Shown here: positions 6,813 to 14,027 of the stretch, piece after piece
How the letters are laid out: the number at the start of each line of letters is the position of its first letter
Position numbering within the stretch: the stretch's first letter is position 1
From: an uncultured cyanobacterium
Lineage (GTDB): Bacteria; Cyanobacteriota; Cyanobacteriia; PCC-6307; Cyanobiaceae
DNA: 17,971 nt
NCBI GenBank assembly: GCA_903862155.1
Contig: CAIOXF010000295.1
Coordinates: 1-17,971, forward strand
Direction: 5' to 3'
Program-made: the position numbers and the translations under genes
Notes under the pieces: generated by a model
The model's database searches: none
Told to the model about the DNA's origin: nothing
The model's input: the letters and a program-made list of their open reading frames with translations, nothing else

Positions 6813-7987
6813 GCCAGGGTGATGAGCGCCCGCTCCAGCCGTTTCACGGCTTCGCGGATGTGGCGGGGCTTGATTGTGAGCGGCGGCACGAAGCGCACCA
6901 CCTGGGTGCCGGCCGGCACCAGCAGCAGACCCTCAGCCAGGGCCGCCTTCACCACCTCAGGAGCGCTGGGGGCCTCCGGCCGCAGCACCAGCCCCTGCAG
7001 CAAACCCCAGCCCCTGCTGCCTTCCAGAAGGCCCGGATGGCGGCTCACCAATTTGGCCAGCTCCTCTTGGAGCAGCACGCCCATGGCGCGCACATGCTTC
7101 AGCAGCTGGCGGCGTTCAATTTCAGCCAGCACGGTGAGGCCGGCGCGGCAGGCGAAGGGGTTGCCGCCGAAGGTGCTGGCGTGCTCGCCGGGGCGGAAGT
7201 GATCCACCGCCTGCTTCACTGCCAGGGCGCCGATGGGGATGCCGCCGCCTAGGCCCTTGGCGAGGGTGATGGCGTCGGGCTCGATGCCCAGGTGCTCGTA
7301 GCCCCAGAGATCGCCGCTGCGTCCTACGCCGATCTGCACCTCATCGAAGACCAGCAGGATGTGCTTCTCATCGCACAGCTCGCGCACGCGGCGGAAGAAG
7401 GCCGGATCCCCGGGGATCACGCCCCCTTCGCCCTGCAAGGGTTCTACCAGCACGGCCGCCACGGCCGGACCGTTGGCCTCGCACTGGTTCAGCAGGGCTT
7501 CGAAGGCAGCGGTGTCGTTGTAGGGGAAGTAGCGGAAGCCCTGCACCATCGGCTCGAAGCCCTGGTGGTATTTGGGCTGGCCGGTGGCCGTCACGGCCGC
7601 CAGGGTGCGGCCGTGGAAGCTGGCCTGGGCCGTGAGGATCAGGGGCTGCTCGATGCCCCGCACCACATGGCCGTGCTTGCGGGCGAGTTTGATTGCGGCC
7701 TCGTTGGCCTCGGCGCCGGAGTTGCAGAAAAACACCCGGTCGAGGCAGCTGCGGTTGGTGATTGCCGCCGCCAGCTGCTCCTGCTCCGGGATCCGGTACA
7801 GGTTGGATACGTGTTGGAGTTTGCCCAGCTGGTGGCTCAGGGCACGCTTGAGGCGACCGTTGCTGTGGCCCAGAGTGCAGACGGCGATGCCGGCCACACA
7901 GTCGAGATAGCGCTTGCCGGCGCTATCCCAAACCCAGACACCCCGGCCCCGCTCCAGCTCCACGGGGAAGCGGGCGTAGGTGTCCAT
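6809..7987 (-). CDS. argD: Acetylornithine aminotransferase
   Basis: A fold-type I, class III PLP aminotransferase of 392 residues that converts N-acetylglutamate semialdehyde and glutamate to N-acetylornithine in arginine synthesis. Visible features are the N-terminal TYARFPVELERGRGVWVWDSAG, FFCNSGAEANEAAIKLAR at 86-103, VEPLQGEGGV at 181-190, FDEVQIGVGR with the cofactor Asp at 215, and the PLP lysine K244 in TLAKGLGGG. The frame is open upstream into a tRNA, but that stretch is the tRNA-Leu sequence read as protein, so the start is the ATG at 7985-7987. That ATG lies 11 nt after the tRNA 3' end with no ribosome binding site. The stop overlaps folC. Succinyl-ornithine or ornithine aminotransferase are alternatives, less likely in a cyanobacterium. 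Confidence 0.9.
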   Translation of the reverse strand: MDTYARFPVELERGRGVWVWDSAGKRYLDCVAGIAVCTLGHSNGRLKRALSHQLGKLQHVSNLYRIPEQEQLAAAITNRSCLDRVFFCNSGAEANEAAIKLARKHGHVVRGIEQPLILTAQASFHGRTLAAVTATGQPKYHQGFEPMVQGFRYFPYNDTAAFEALLNQCEANGPAVAAVLVEPLQGEGGVIPGDPAFFRRVRELCDEKHILLVFDEVQIGVGRSGDLWGYEHLGIEPDAITLAKGLGGGIPIGALAVKQAVDHFRPGEHASTFGGNPFACRAGLTVLAEIERRQLLKHVRAMGVLLQEELAKLVSRHPGLLEGSRGWGLLQGLVLRPEAPSAPEVVKAALAEGLLLVPAGTQVVRFVPPLTIKPRHIREAVKRLERALITLA

Positions 7988-7998
7988 GACGGGGGAGA

Positions 7999-8080
7999 TG
8001 GGAGCGGTGGGACTCGAACCCACATGCCCAAGGGCGCTCGATTTTGAGTCGAGTCCGTCTACCAATTCCGGCACGCTCCC
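7999..8080 (-). tRNA. tRNA-Leu (CAA)
   Basis: A class II cloverleaf on the minus strand. Acceptor GGGAGCG (complement of 8074-8080) pairs with CGCTCCC (complement of 8000-8006), with A73 at 7999. The anticodon stem CTCGA/TCGAG encloses CTCAAAA, giving CAA, which reads UUG. A long variable arm (CGCCCTTGGGCAT) and a T arm with TTCGAGT follow. It begins 12 nt after the murA stop and ends 11 nt before the argD start, all on one strand, so it probably lies inside a polycistronic transcript. CCA is not encoded. Confidence 0.95.
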
Positions 8081-8092
8081 GCAGCTAGGAGC

Positions 8093-9415
8093 TTACGCGG
8101 CTTGCAGAAGCTGGGAGTTAGCTGAAACGCGCTGCAGGCGAGCTCCCACCGAAGCGAGCTTGGCTTCGAGGTTGGCGTAGCCCCGATCGAGGTATTCCAG
8201 TCCACGGACGGTGGTGATGCCCTCGGCGGCCAGCCCTGCCAGCACCATCGCGGCAGAAGCCCGCAGATCGGTGCCCTGCACCGGAGCGCCGCTCAGCCGG
8301 CTCACCCCCTCAATGAAGGCGGTGTTGCCCTGGAGTCGGATCGCGGCGCCCATCCGCTGCAGCTCAGCCACGTGCTGCATCCGGTTTTCGAAGATGTTCT
8401 CGGTGATCACGCTGGTGCCCTGGGCCGTGGCCAGCAGGCTCATGAAGGGCGCCTGGAGATCGGTGGGGAAGCCGGGGAAGGGCTGGGTGCGCAGATCGAC
8501 GGCCTGGATGTCCCGGGCTTCGATGATGGTGCCGATCCCGTCGTGCTCGAGCCGGCATCCCGCCTCCTCGAGCTTGGTGAGCACGGCCCCGAGGTGCTCG
8601 GGGATCAGGGGGGCTACCCGAAGCTCTGAGCGGGTGATTGCAGCGGCCAGCAGGAAGGTGCCCGCTTCGATCCGATCGGGGATCACGGTGTAGTCGGCGC
8701 CATGGAGGCGATCCACCCCCACAACCGTGATGGTGGGAGTGCCGGCCCCTCGGATCCGGGCCCCCATGGCGATCAGAAGACCCGCCAGATCCACCACTTC
8801 CGGTTCCAGGGCAGCGTTCTCGATCACCGTCTCGCCATCGGCGAGGGCGGCAGCCATCATCAAGGTTTCGGTGGCGCCCACGCTGGGGCAGTCGAGGTGG
8901 ATACGGCCACCCTTGAGCCGATGGCTGCGGCCCGGCACCACCGCCTGCACCACCCCGTGCTCGATGGTCACCTGGGCGCCCATGGCCTTGAGGCCGCGCA
9001 CGTGTTCCACCACCGGTCGGCTGCCGATCTGGCAGCCCCCGGGCATCGGCACCTTCGCCATGCCGGTGCGTGCCAGCAGGGGACCGATGCAGAAGAAGCT
9101 TGCCCGCAGGCTGTTCACCAACTCATAAGGAGCGGTGGAATTGTTGATGTGATCGCCGTCGAGCTCCAGGCAGTCGCCCTTGCGGACGACGCGGCCGCCG
9201 AGGCTGGCCAACATCTCCCCCATCGCCGTGATGTCGGTAAGGGGCGGCACGTTGCGCAGCCGGATCTGGTCGCGGGTGAGCAGGCAGGCCGCCATCAGCA
9301 CGAGGGCCGAGTTCTTGGCGCCGCTCACCCCCAGCTCGCCTCTGAGGCTGCGGCCGCCGGCGATCTCCAGTATGGGATTGAGAAGTGTCTGAGACGGGAC
9401 GGCAGTCAGGGTCAT
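8093..9415 (-). CDS. murA: UDP-N-acetylglucosamine 1-carboxyvinyltransferase
   Basis: A protein of 440 residues that transfers enolpyruvate from PEP to UDP-GlcNAc, the first committed step of peptidoglycan synthesis, in the cytoplasm. Key sites are visible: GVSGAKNSAL at 29-38 with K34 and N35, RASFFCIGPLLART at 104-117, and PGGCQIGSRP with the active-site cysteine at 128. That cysteine is the residue alkylated by fosfomycin, so the enzyme is of the sensitive type. Further motifs are ENIFENRMQHVAELQRMGA and DLRASAAMVLAGLAAEG. The ATG at 9413-9415 has GGGAGGA about 10 nt upstream, the clearest ribosome site in this chain. murA heads the minus-strand chain that continues into tRNA-Leu(CAA), argD, folC and the pentapeptide gene. 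Confidence 0.95.
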   Translation of the reverse strand: MTLTAVPSQTLLNPILEIAGGRSLRGELGVSGAKNSALVLMAACLLTRDQIRLRNVPPLTDITAMGEMLASLGGRVVRKGDCLELDGDHINNSTAPYELVNSLRASFFCIGPLLARTGMAKVPMPGGCQIGSRPVVEHVRGLKAMGAQVTIEHGVVQAVVPGRSHRLKGGRIHLDCPSVGATETLMMAAALADGETVIENAALEPEVVDLAGLLIAMGARIRGAGTPTITVVGVDRLHGADYTVIPDRIEAGTFLLAAAITRSELRVAPLIPEHLGAVLTKLEEAGCRLEHDGIGTIIEARDIQAVDLRTQPFPGFPTDLQAPFMSLLATAQGTSVITENIFENRMQHVAELQRMGAAIRLQGNTAFIEGVSRLSGAPVQGTDLRASAAMVLAGLAAEGITTVRGLEYLDRGYANLEAKLASVGARLQRVSANSQLLQAA

Positions 9416-9465
9416 TAGTGGCTGTCCTCCCGCTTGCGACAGAATCTTGACAACAAAAGTTGAGA

Positions 9466-9477
9466 CCGTCTAGACGG
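9466..9477. promoter_or_regulatory. 12-bp palindrome in the divergent murA / tRNA-Leu region
   Basis: ccgtctagacgg is a perfect palindrome about midway between the divergent murA start and tRNA-Leu(CAG). Just before it, caac-aaaa-gttg (9451-9462) is a small inverted repeat, and TTGACA (9447-9452) matches a -35 box for the plus strand, although no good -10 follows at 16-18 nt. The 139-nt gap must carry both promoters. Operator status is speculative. Confidence 0.25.
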
Positions 9478-9554
9478 CCGCACACCGAACTGTCTCGAGG
9501 TCGAGGGCAGCGCCCTGTGTCGTAAGGTTTGGGGGTCGCTCACGCGGCAGCCAC

Positions 9555-9638
9555 GCGGATGTGGCGGAATTGGTAGACGCGCTAGTTTCAGGTACTAGTG
9601 GCAGCAATGTCGTGGGAGTTCAAGTCTCCCCATCCGCA
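9555..9638 (+). tRNA. tRNA-Leu (CAG)
   Basis: A class II cloverleaf. Acceptor GCGGATG (9555-9561) pairs with CATCCGC (9631-9637), with A73 at 9638. Stem CTAGT/ACTAG encloses loop TTCAGGT, giving anticodon CAG, which reads CUG. The variable arm is long, and the T arm is GGGAG-TTCAAGT-CTCCC. CCA is not encoded. The next protein starts only 8 nt after A73 on the same strand, so tRNA 3' processing would leave that mRNA almost leaderless. Confidence 0.95.
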
Positions 9639-9646
9639 TCAAGCAC

Positions 9647-9895
9647 ATGATTATTCTTAAGATTACCAACGCCCCTGAAGTCGTCGCTTCGAAACTGGGC
9701 AAGTTTCTTGAGAGTCTCACCCCTGATCTCCTTGACCAGGCGGCCGTTGAAAACGAGTTGATCAAGCAGCTGGTGATCAACCTCAAGGCTGAAGGCGTGA
9801 AAGGCGAACTCGCCGCGGTGGCGGGACTCGACCTCAATGACGGCAAGGTTGAAGTGCATGAGGGCCTGAAGGTGCGCAAGCACCAGCAGTTCTGA
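9647..9895 (+). CDS. Conserved-looking small protein of unknown function (82 aa)
   Basis: I do not recognise the family. The protein is short and charged, with no signal peptide or membrane segment. A first strand (MIILKIT) is followed by two amphipathic helices (about 8-25 and 27-50, with PDLLDQAAVENELIKQLV) and a more extended C-terminal part (GLDLNDGKVEVHEGLKVRK) ending in a basic tail. Codon usage and GC resemble its neighbours, and it sits tightly between tRNA-Leu(CAG) (8 nt) and an RNA methyltransferase gene (5 nt), so it is probably real. The ATG at 9647 has no Shine-Dalgarno sequence; any such sequence would have to lie inside the tRNA. The context hints at RNA-related work but shows nothing specific. 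Confidence 0.7.
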   Translation: MIILKITNAPEVVASKLGKFLESLTPDLLDQAAVENELIKQLVINLKAEGVKGELAAVAGLDLNDGKVEVHEGLKVRKHQQF

Positions 9896-9900
9896 GCTCC

Positions 9901-10755
9901 GTGACCGCAGCTGCCGAGCTGATCACCAGCCGGCGCAATCCTCTGGTGAAGCGGATGCGGGGGCTTCACAGTGCCAAAGGCCGGCGTGAAGCAGGCTTGT
10001 TGCTGCTCGAGGGCACCCACCTGTTGCAGGAGGTGCTGCGGCTTGGCATGCAGCCCGTGGAGCTGTTGGCCACCGAAGCCTGGTGTGAACGCCATGTTCC
10101 CTTGGTGCAGGCACTGCCTGTTGGCTGCCGGGTGGTGCCGGTGAGTGCTGAGGTGCTCGATGCCGTGGCCACCACCGATCACCCCGATGGGGTGGTGCTC
10201 ACCCTCGAGCCCCCGGCTCTGGCCCAGGGCCCGGCATCATTTGTTTTGGCGCTCGATCGCCTGCAAGACCCCGGCAATCTCGGCACCCTGATGCGAACCG
10301 CCCTGGCGGCCGGTGTGGAGGCCCTCTGGCTCGCGGATGGGGCTGATCCGCTCCAGCCCAAGGTGCTCCGGGCTTCCTCCGGGGCAGCCCTGGCCCTGCC
10401 GCTGCTGCGCGGCGATGCCAGGGAGCTGGCGTGCCGTCTGCAGGAGCAGGAAGCGGCTGGCTTCCAGATCGTGGCGGCCGTGGTGGCCGATGCCGCCGAT
10501 GGGCAGGGCCGGCTGCCCATCCCCTATTGGCAGCTCGACTGGACGCGTCCCACCGTGTTGCTGCTGGGCAACGAGGGTGCCGGCCTCTCACCGGAGCTGC
10601 AAGCCCTGGCCACCTGCCGCGTCACCATTCCCCACAGTGCTGCTGTGGAGTCGCTCAACGTGGCGGTGGCGGCGGCCCCCCTGCTGCTCGAGCGCTGGCG
10701 CCAGGGGCTGGCGGAGGTAGGAGAGCCTGCGGCAGGACAGCCAGCAGCCCCATAA
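9901..10755 (+). CDS. SpoU/TrmH-family (RlmB/TsnR-like) RNA 2'-O-methyltransferase
   Basis: A protein of 284 residues that would transfer a methyl group from S-adenosylmethionine to a ribose 2'-OH of rRNA or tRNA. The N-terminal substrate-binding domain begins with the typical LITSRRNPLVKRMRGLHSAKGRR. The C-terminal trefoil-knot domain shows SPOUT motif 1 (DRLQDPGNLGTLMRTA, 119-134), motif 2 (LLGNEGAGL, 221-229) and motif 3 (IPHSAAVESLNVAVAAA, 243-259). The target nucleotide cannot be told; 23S rRNA is usual for this branch. The GTG at 9901 is chosen because it immediately precedes the conserved N-terminus and follows the 82-residue gene by 5 nt. The stop at 10753-10755 is part of a purine-rich AAAAGGAG (10754-10761). 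Confidence 0.9.
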   Translation: MTAAAELITSRRNPLVKRMRGLHSAKGRREAGLLLLEGTHLLQEVLRLGMQPVELLATEAWCERHVPLVQALPVGCRVVPVSAEVLDAVATTDHPDGVVLTLEPPALAQGPASFVLALDRLQDPGNLGTLMRTALAAGVEALWLADGADPLQPKVLRASSGAALALPLLRGDARELACRLQEQEAAGFQIVAAVVADAADGQGRLPIPYWQLDWTRPTVLLLGNEGAGLSPELQALATCRVTIPHSAAVESLNVAVAAAPLLLERWRQGLAEVGEPAAGQPAAP

Positions 10756-10764
10756 AAGGAGAGA

Positions 10765-10794
10765 ATGCCCGCCAACTGTGCAGCGGCCCGGTGA
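10765..10794 (+). CDS. Possible 9-residue leader peptide overlapping the lpdA start
   Basis: ATG at 10765 opens a nine-codon frame (MPANCAAAR) that ends in TGA at 10792-10794, overlapping the lpdA GTG (10791-10793) by the same GTGA seen between longer genes here. AAAAGGAG at 10754-10761 is the only strong ribosome site before lpdA and lies 3 nt from this ATG, 29 nt from the GTG. Ribosomes could load here and re-initiate at lpdA. The short spacer and small size leave this uncertain. Confidence 0.35.
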   Translation: MPANCAAAR

Positions 10795-12248
10795 GCGACG
10801 CCCCCTCGAACGCCAGCTTCGACTTTGACGTGATCGTGATCGGGGCGGGCTACGGCGGCTTCGATGCCGCCAAACACGCCGCGGAGCATGGCCTCAAGGT
10901 GGCGATCGTGGAGAGCCGCGACATGGGAGGCACCTGCGTGAACCGCGGCTGTGTGCCCTCCAAGGCGTTGCTTGCTGCCAGCGGCCGCGTGCGCGAACTG
11001 GCCGATGCCGAGCACCTGGCCGGCTTCGGGATTCATGCCGCACCGGTGCGCTTCGAGCGCCAGAAGATCGCCGATCACGCCAATCAGCTCGTTGCCACGA
11101 TTCGCGCCAACCTCACCAAGACCCTGGAGCGCGTGGGCACCACGATTCTGCGGGGCAAGGGCCGGCTTGCTGGACCCCAGCAGGTGACGGTGCGCGAGAG
11201 CGGCAGCGGTGTGGAGCGCACCTATCGCGCCAAGGACGTGATCATCGCCACCGGCTCCGATCCGTTCGTGCCGCCCGGCATCGAAACTGATGGCCGCACG
11301 GTGTTCACCAGCGACGAGGCGGTGAGCCTGGAGTGGCTGCCCCGCTGGATCGCGATCATCGGCAGCGGCTACATCGGCCTGGAGTTCGCTGATGTGTACA
11401 CGGCCCTGGGCTGTGAAGTCACCATGATCGAGGCCCTGGATCGGGTGATGCCCACCTTCGATCCCGACATCGCCAAGATCGCCGCCCGCAACCTGATTGA
11501 CGGCCGCGACATCGATGCCCGCTCCGGCGTGCTCGCCCAGAAGGTGACGCCCGGCTGCCCGGTGACGATCGATCTGGTGGATATGAAGACCCGCGAGCCC
11601 GTGGAAACCCTGGAGGTGGACGCTGTGCTCGTGGCCACGGGTCGGGTGCCCTGCAGCAAGGAGCTGAATCTGGCCGCGATGGGGGTGGAAACCAACCGCG
11701 GTTTCATCCCCGTGGACGACCAGATGCGCGTGCTGGTGCATGGTGAGCCCGTGCCCCATCTCTGGGCGGTGGGCGATGTCACCGGCAAGATGATGCTGGC
11801 CCACACCGCTGCTGCCCAGGGCGCCGTGGCCATCGACAACATCCTCGGCCACACCCGCGAGATCGATTACCGCTCGATCCCAGCCGCCACCTTCACCCAC
11901 CCCGAGATCAGCTCGGTGGGCCTGAGCGAAGCCGATGCCAAGGCCCTGGCGGAGAAGGAGGGCTTCGAGCTCGGATCGGTGCGGAGTTATTTCAAGGCCA
12001 ACTCCAAGGCCCTGGCCGAACTGGAGAGCGACGGCCTGATGAAGCTGCTGTTCAACAAGAGCACCGGAGAAGTGCTTGGCGCCCATATCTATGGCCTGCA
12101 CGCGGCGGATCTGATCCAGGAGATCGGCAACGCCGTGGCCCGCCGCCAGAGCGTGAAGCACCTGATCCATGAGGTGCACACGCACCCCACCCTCAGTGAG
12201 GTGGTGGAAGTGGCCTATAAGCAGGCCGCCCTGGCAGTGGCAGGCTGA
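10791..12248 (+). CDS. lpdA: Dihydrolipoyl dehydrogenase
   Basis: A protein of 485 residues, an FAD/NAD disulfide reductase that reoxidises dihydrolipoamide of the pyruvate dehydrogenase complex and probably of glycine cleavage. Visible features are the FAD loop VIGAGYGGFDAA (16-27), the redox pair in GGTCVNRGCVPSKAL (C49 and C54), the second FAD element ATGSDP, the NAD loop IIGSGYIGLEF (189-199), the GDVTG segment that contacts FAD, and the catalytic dyad HTHPTLSE (H465, E470) contributed across the dimer. The GTG at 10791 places the conserved FDFDVIVIGAG close to the N-terminus. The frame remains open upstream within the methyltransferase gene, but that part is a shadow. No good ribosome site precedes the GTG; see the short frame at 10765. 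trpC follows after 18 nt. Confidence 0.95.
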   Translation: MSDAPSNASFDFDVIVIGAGYGGFDAAKHAAEHGLKVAIVESRDMGGTCVNRGCVPSKALLAASGRVRELADAEHLAGFGIHAAPVRFERQKIADHANQLVATIRANLTKTLERVGTTILRGKGRLAGPQQVTVRESGSGVERTYRAKDVIIATGSDPFVPPGIETDGRTVFTSDEAVSLEWLPRWIAIIGSGYIGLEFADVYTALGCEVTMIEALDRVMPTFDPDIAKIAARNLIDGRDIDARSGVLAQKVTPGCPVTIDLVDMKTREPVETLEVDAVLVATGRVPCSKELNLAAMGVETNRGFIPVDDQMRVLVHGEPVPHLWAVGDVTGKMMLAHTAAAQGAVAIDNILGHTREIDYRSIPAATFTHPEISSVGLSEADAKALAEKEGFELGSVRSYFKANSKALAELESDGLMKLLFNKSTGEVLGAHIYGLHAADLIQEIGNAVARRQSVKHLIHEVHTHPTLSEVVEVAYKQAALAVAG

Positions 12249-12266
12249 GGCCATCCGAGCAACCCC

Positions 12267-13151
12267 ATGGAGATCCGTCGCCGGCCGCCGAACCCTCGGG
12301 TGAAGGTGGCCCACCTCGAATACGCCATCCCCCACGGGGAGAGCGAGCCGCGCCACATCCTCGAAAAGATCGTGTGGGCGAAGGATCGCGAGGTGGCGGT
12401 GGCCCGCGAGCGGGTGAGCCTCGAACAACTCAAGCGGCAGGTGGCCGATCTACCGGCCACCCGGGATTTCGTGGCTGCGCTCAAGGCCAGTTGCCGCAAA
12501 CCGGCGGTGATCGCTGAGGTGAAGAAGGCCAGCCCCAGCAAAGGGGTGATCCGGGAGGATTTCGATCCTGAGGCCATCGCCCAGGGCTACCAGGCCGGTG
12601 GCGCCAGCTGCCTGTCGGTGCTCACCGACAAGGAGTTCTTCCAGGGCGGCTTCGAGGTGCTGGTGCAGGTGCGCCAGGTGGTGGAGCTGCCCCTGCTCTG
12701 CAAGGATTTCATCCTCACGCCCTATCAGCTGTATCAGGCCCGAGCCGCCGGTGCCGACGCCGCTCTGTTGATCGCCGCGATCCTCACCGACCAGGACATG
12801 GCCTACCTGCTGAAGGTGGCCAAGAGCCTGGGCTTGGCGGTGCTGGTGGAGGTGCACGACGCCGAGGAGATGGAGCGGGTGCTCGCCCTGGAGGGTGTGA
12901 ACCTGATCGGGATCAACAATCGCGACCTCACCACCTTCCACACCGACCTGGCTGTCACCGAGCAGCTGATGGTGCGTTTCGGCGACCAACTGCGGGCCAA
13001 GGGTGCTCTGCTGGTGAGCGAATCGGGCCTGTTCAGCCGCAGTGATCTCGATCGGGTGCAGAGTGCCGGCGCCGATGCTGTGCTGGTGGGCGAGTCGCTG
13101 ATGCGCCAACCCGATGTGACGACGGCCCTCGAAATCCTGATCAACGGCTGA
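12267..13151 (+). CDS. trpC: Indole-3-glycerol phosphate synthase
   Basis: A TIM-barrel enzyme of 294 residues that closes the indole ring from CdRP in tryptophan synthesis. Motifs in order: VIAEVKKASPSKG (82-94, with catalytic E84 and K86), SVLTDKEFFQG (117-127), LLCKDF (143-148, with K146), GINNRDL (215-221) and LVSESGL near the phosphate-binding end. The first 60 residues (MEIRRRPPNPRVKVAHLEYAIP and on) form an extension that I recall from picocyanobacterial TrpC proteins. The ATG at 12267 is the only start preserving it. TrpC is single-function here, not fused to TrpF, and the other trp genes are not in the window. It follows lpdA by 18 nt and is probably co-transcribed with it. Confidence 0.95.
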   Translation: MEIRRRPPNPRVKVAHLEYAIPHGESEPRHILEKIVWAKDREVAVARERVSLEQLKRQVADLPATRDFVAALKASCRKPAVIAEVKKASPSKGVIREDFDPEAIAQGYQAGGASCLSVLTDKEFFQGGFEVLVQVRQVVELPLLCKDFILTPYQLYQARAAGADAALLIAAILTDQDMAYLLKVAKSLGLAVLVEVHDAEEMERVLALEGVNLIGINNRDLTTFHTDLAVTEQLMVRFGDQLRAKGALLVSESGLFSRSDLDRVQSAGADAVLVGESLMRQPDVTTALEILING

Positions 13152-13155
13152 TCAC

Positions 13156-13197
13156 AAAAAAAAGCCCCGCTCCGTGTTGGTCGCGGAGCGGGGCTTT
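13156..13197. terminator. Hairpin terminator between trpC and rpsD, usable from both sides
   Basis: A 14-bp perfect stem (13161-13174 with 13184-13197) closes a 9-nt loop. On the minus strand, eight T residues (complement of 13156-13163) overlap and follow the stem, so this is a strong intrinsic terminator for rpsD, whose stop is about 40 nt away. On the plus strand only TTT ends the stem, so trpC may use it more weakly. Confidence 0.9.
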
Positions 13198-13237
13198 GCG
13201 CCGGGTGGGGCACCGATGCAGGTGCCCCGGGTGGAGC

Positions 13238-13846
13238 TCACACCTTGCGGCTGTAGAACTCGACCACCAGCAGTTCGTTGATCTCGAGCGCAACCCACTC
13301 GCGCTCGCACTTGCTGATCACCTTGGCGGTGAACTTGGCCTTGTCGAGTTCAAGGTGGGGAGGAATGTTGGCCAGACCGGGGAATGCCAGGTTGCCTTCA
13401 GCGAGCTTCTTGCTGGCCTTGCGCTCCCGCACGGCGATCACATCACCGGCCTTGCACTGGTAGCTGGGGATGTCCACCACGCGGCCGTTCACGGTGATGT
13501 GGCCGTGGTTCACGAACTGGCGGGCGCCGGGCACGGTGGGACCGAAGCCGAGGCGGAAGCAAACGTTGTCGAGGCGGTTCTCGAGCAGCTTCAGCAGGTT
13601 GGTACCCGTGGAACCTTCCTGGGCGCGCGCTTTCTTCACGTAGCGCACGAGCTGGCGCTCGGAGATGCCGTAGTTGAAGCGAAGCTTCTGCTTCTCTTCC
13701 AGACGGATGGCGTATTCGGAGCGCTTGCGACGGGCTTGGCCGTGCTGACCGGGGGGATAAGACCGCTTGGCGGACTTACGGGTGAGACCGGGAAGGTCTC
13801 CCAAGCGCCGCGTGATCCTCAGACGAGGGCCGCGGTAGCGAGACAT
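13238..13846 (-). CDS. rpsD: 30S ribosomal protein S4
   Basis: A protein of 202 residues that binds 16S rRNA early in small-subunit assembly. The N-terminus MSRYRGPRLRITRRLGDLPGLT is the cyanobacterial/plastid form without the zinc-binding cysteines. The central YPPGQHG, RKRSEYAIRLEEKQKLRFNYGISERQL and the S4 RNA-binding domain (LDNVCFRLGFGPTVPGARQFVNHGHITVNG) are all present. The ATG at 13844-13846 is set by that N-terminus; an in-frame ATG further upstream would add 20 unrelated residues. There is no evident Shine-Dalgarno sequence. It is a single-gene unit ending at the terminator at 13156-13197 and is divergent from yidD. Confidence 0.97.
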   Translation of the reverse strand: MSRYRGPRLRITRRLGDLPGLTRKSAKRSYPPGQHGQARRKRSEYAIRLEEKQKLRFNYGISERQLVRYVKKARAQEGSTGTNLLKLLENRLDNVCFRLGFGPTVPGARQFVNHGHITVNGRVVDIPSYQCKAGDVIAVRERKASKKLAEGNLAFPGLANIPPHLELDKAKFTAKVISKCEREWVALEINELLVVEFYSRKV

Positions 13847-14027
13847 AGATCGAGGTTGGTGAAATGGACGGGCTGGTGTGGAGCATGCTGGGGGAACCCC
13901 GTTCACATGCGCCGTGCAGCGCCAACGGTCGATCCTATCGGTTGGGCCCGAGGCGCTCTCTTTGCCCGCGGAGCCTGGGCTGGAGTCGCTGGTTGGTGAT
14001 CCCGCGGCCCGGGGCGTCAGCCGTTGG

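Noticed and set aside
7988..8074. An argD start 29 codons upstream
   Set aside because: The extra residues are the tRNA-Leu(CAA) sequence read as protein; ArgD homology begins at the ATG at 7987.
9447..9475. A TTGACA-based plus-strand promoter
   Set aside because: The -35 match is perfect, but the sequences 16-18 nt downstream (ctagac, tagacg) are poor -10 boxes, and it is about 100 nt from the tRNA, so it is not called as a promoter.
10524..12428. A 634-codon open frame on the minus strand opposite lpdA
   Set aside because: It lies antisense to a clearly identified gene, its protein is rich in His, Gly and Ala with no motif, and it reflects high GC at third codon positions. The same applies to long antisense frames opposite the amidohydrolase (2296-3621), folC (5451-6593) and murE (14635-15993).
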